Part shown: one piece after another, positions 5,011-5,472 of the stretch
Position numbering within the stretch: the stretch's first letter is position 1
Layout: every line of letters starts with the position of its first letter
Source: Alphaproteobacteria bacterium
Lineage (GTDB): Bacteria; Pseudomonadota; Alphaproteobacteria; CACIAM-22H2
NCBI GenBank assembly: GCA_947500965.1
Contig: CANMWW010000188.1
Location: forward strand, 1 to 5,472
DNA: 5,472 nt
Direction of reading: 5' to 3'
The notes under the pieces: model-generated
Databases searched by the model: none
The model's input: the letters and a program-made list of their open reading frames with translations, nothing else
Told to the model about the DNA's origin: nothing
Translations under genes and position numbers: made by a program

Positions 5011-5472
5011 GTGTCGGCGTTCCGGCCACCGACGCTCGACGAGCTGCGCCGCGCCGCGTCCTGGCTCGGCGGCAAGGCCGGCGAGGCGTGGCGCGCGGGC
5101 GGCGCGGCGCTCGGGCGCAACCACCTGCGCATCGGCATCACCGGGCTCTCGGGCGCCGGCAAGTCCGTGTTCACGACTGCGCTCGTCCATGCGCTGCGCC
5201 ATGGCGGCGCGCATCCCGCGGCGATGCCCCTGCTCGCGGGCGCGCTCGGCCCGCGCGGCTGGACGGCGACGGTCGAGCGGCTCGAGGACCTGCCGCCCTT
5301 CCCGCTCGCGCGCCACGTCGAGGGCCTGGCCGCCGACCCGCCATGCTGGCCCGAGCCGACGCGCGAGCTCTGCGGGCTTCGCCTGCGGCTTTCGCGCCGG
5401 CACCGCCCCGGCGACGAGGTGGTGCTCGACATCGTCGACTATCCCGGCGAATGGCTCCTCGACCTCGAGCAG
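5011..5472 (+). CDS. ycjX: YcjX-family (DUF463) P-loop GTPase, N-terminal part
   Basis: An open frame from GTG 5011 runs off the right edge, giving 154 residues of a protein usually near 470-490. After an N-terminal helical stretch, IGITGLSGAGKSVF (residues 41-54) holds the Walker A motif with K51 and S52. PPFPLARHVEGLAADPPCWP (95-114) and LRLRLSRRHRPGDEVVLD (123-140) follow. IVDYPGEWLLDL (141-152) contains DYPG, fitting the DxxG G3 motif (D143, G146). The set, especially DIVDYPGEWLLDL, is distinctive for YcjX. In Escherichia coli ycjX belongs to the phage-shock (Psp) envelope-stress regulon with the membrane protein gene ycjF; here it sits 15 bases after the DUF971 gene. A ycjF-like (DUF697) gene could lie just beyond the window. 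GTG is the only sensible start. Confidence 0.93.
   Translation, partial: MSAFRPPTLDELRRAASWLGGKAGEAWRAGGAALGRNHLRIGITGLSGAGKSVFTTALVHALRHGGAHPAAMPLLAGALGPRGWTATVERLEDLPPFPLARHVEGLAADPPCWPEPTRELCGLRLRLSRRHRPGDEVVLDIVDYPGEWLLDLEQ

Noticed and set aside
4552..5432. Minus-strand open frames opposite DUF971 and ycjX
   Set aside because: The plus strand encodes clear DUF971 and YcjX motifs here; the minus-strand peptides are Arg, Ala, Pro-rich shadows.

Overview
This is a chromosomal, housekeeping-type segment from a very GC-rich proteobacterium. It is most likely an alphaproteobacterium of the Rhodospirillales or a related order. That placement is inferred from the dense GC-rich codon use, a CnoX with an intact CGPC active site and the ending RRRLSSMMFA, and the linkage of CnoX, LON-domain, Trm112-like and DUF971 genes. 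I see no insertion sequence, CRISPR array, phage gene or plasmid function.

Left part (1-2072, rightward). The window opens inside purH, whose C-terminal AICAR transformylase domain ends at 1024. A GC hairpin lies just after the stop. Next come a sigma70-like promoter (TTGACA-N16-GATAAC), a leader with a perfect 8-bp inverted repeat, and a FkbM-family methyltransferase best started at 1185. That gene converges on the next one across a 24-bp gap filled almost entirely by a 9-bp hairpin with a 4-base loop.

Middle part (2073-2783). On the minus strand a tRNA-Gly(GCC) with encoded CCA is followed 29 bases later by a small OmpA-domain lipoprotein gene. The lipoprotein gene has no clear promoter or Shine-Dalgarno of its own, so it may be read through from the tRNA promoter. 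An 8-bp inverted repeat brackets the tRNA and includes its CCA end. The 220 bases between the tRNA and cnoX (2564-2783) hold two divergent candidate promoters and the cnoX leader, with no other gene.

Right part (2784-5472, rightward). Five closely packed genes look like one operon: cnoX (thioredoxin-TPR co-chaperone), a stand-alone LON substrate-binding-domain protein, a Trm112-like small protein, a DUF971 protein, and the start of a YcjX-family P-loop GTPase that runs off the end from a GTG codon. Gaps are 10-20 bases, and in two places the ribosome-binding purines overlap the preceding stop codon, so translational coupling is likely. The probable theme is protein quality control and stress, with possible Fe-S and envelope-stress links through DUF971 and YcjX. 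No clearly new biological system is present. The most unusual points are the predicted extended pre-tRNA helix, the tRNA-lipoprotein arrangement, and altered signature residues in the FkbM and OmpA-like proteins.
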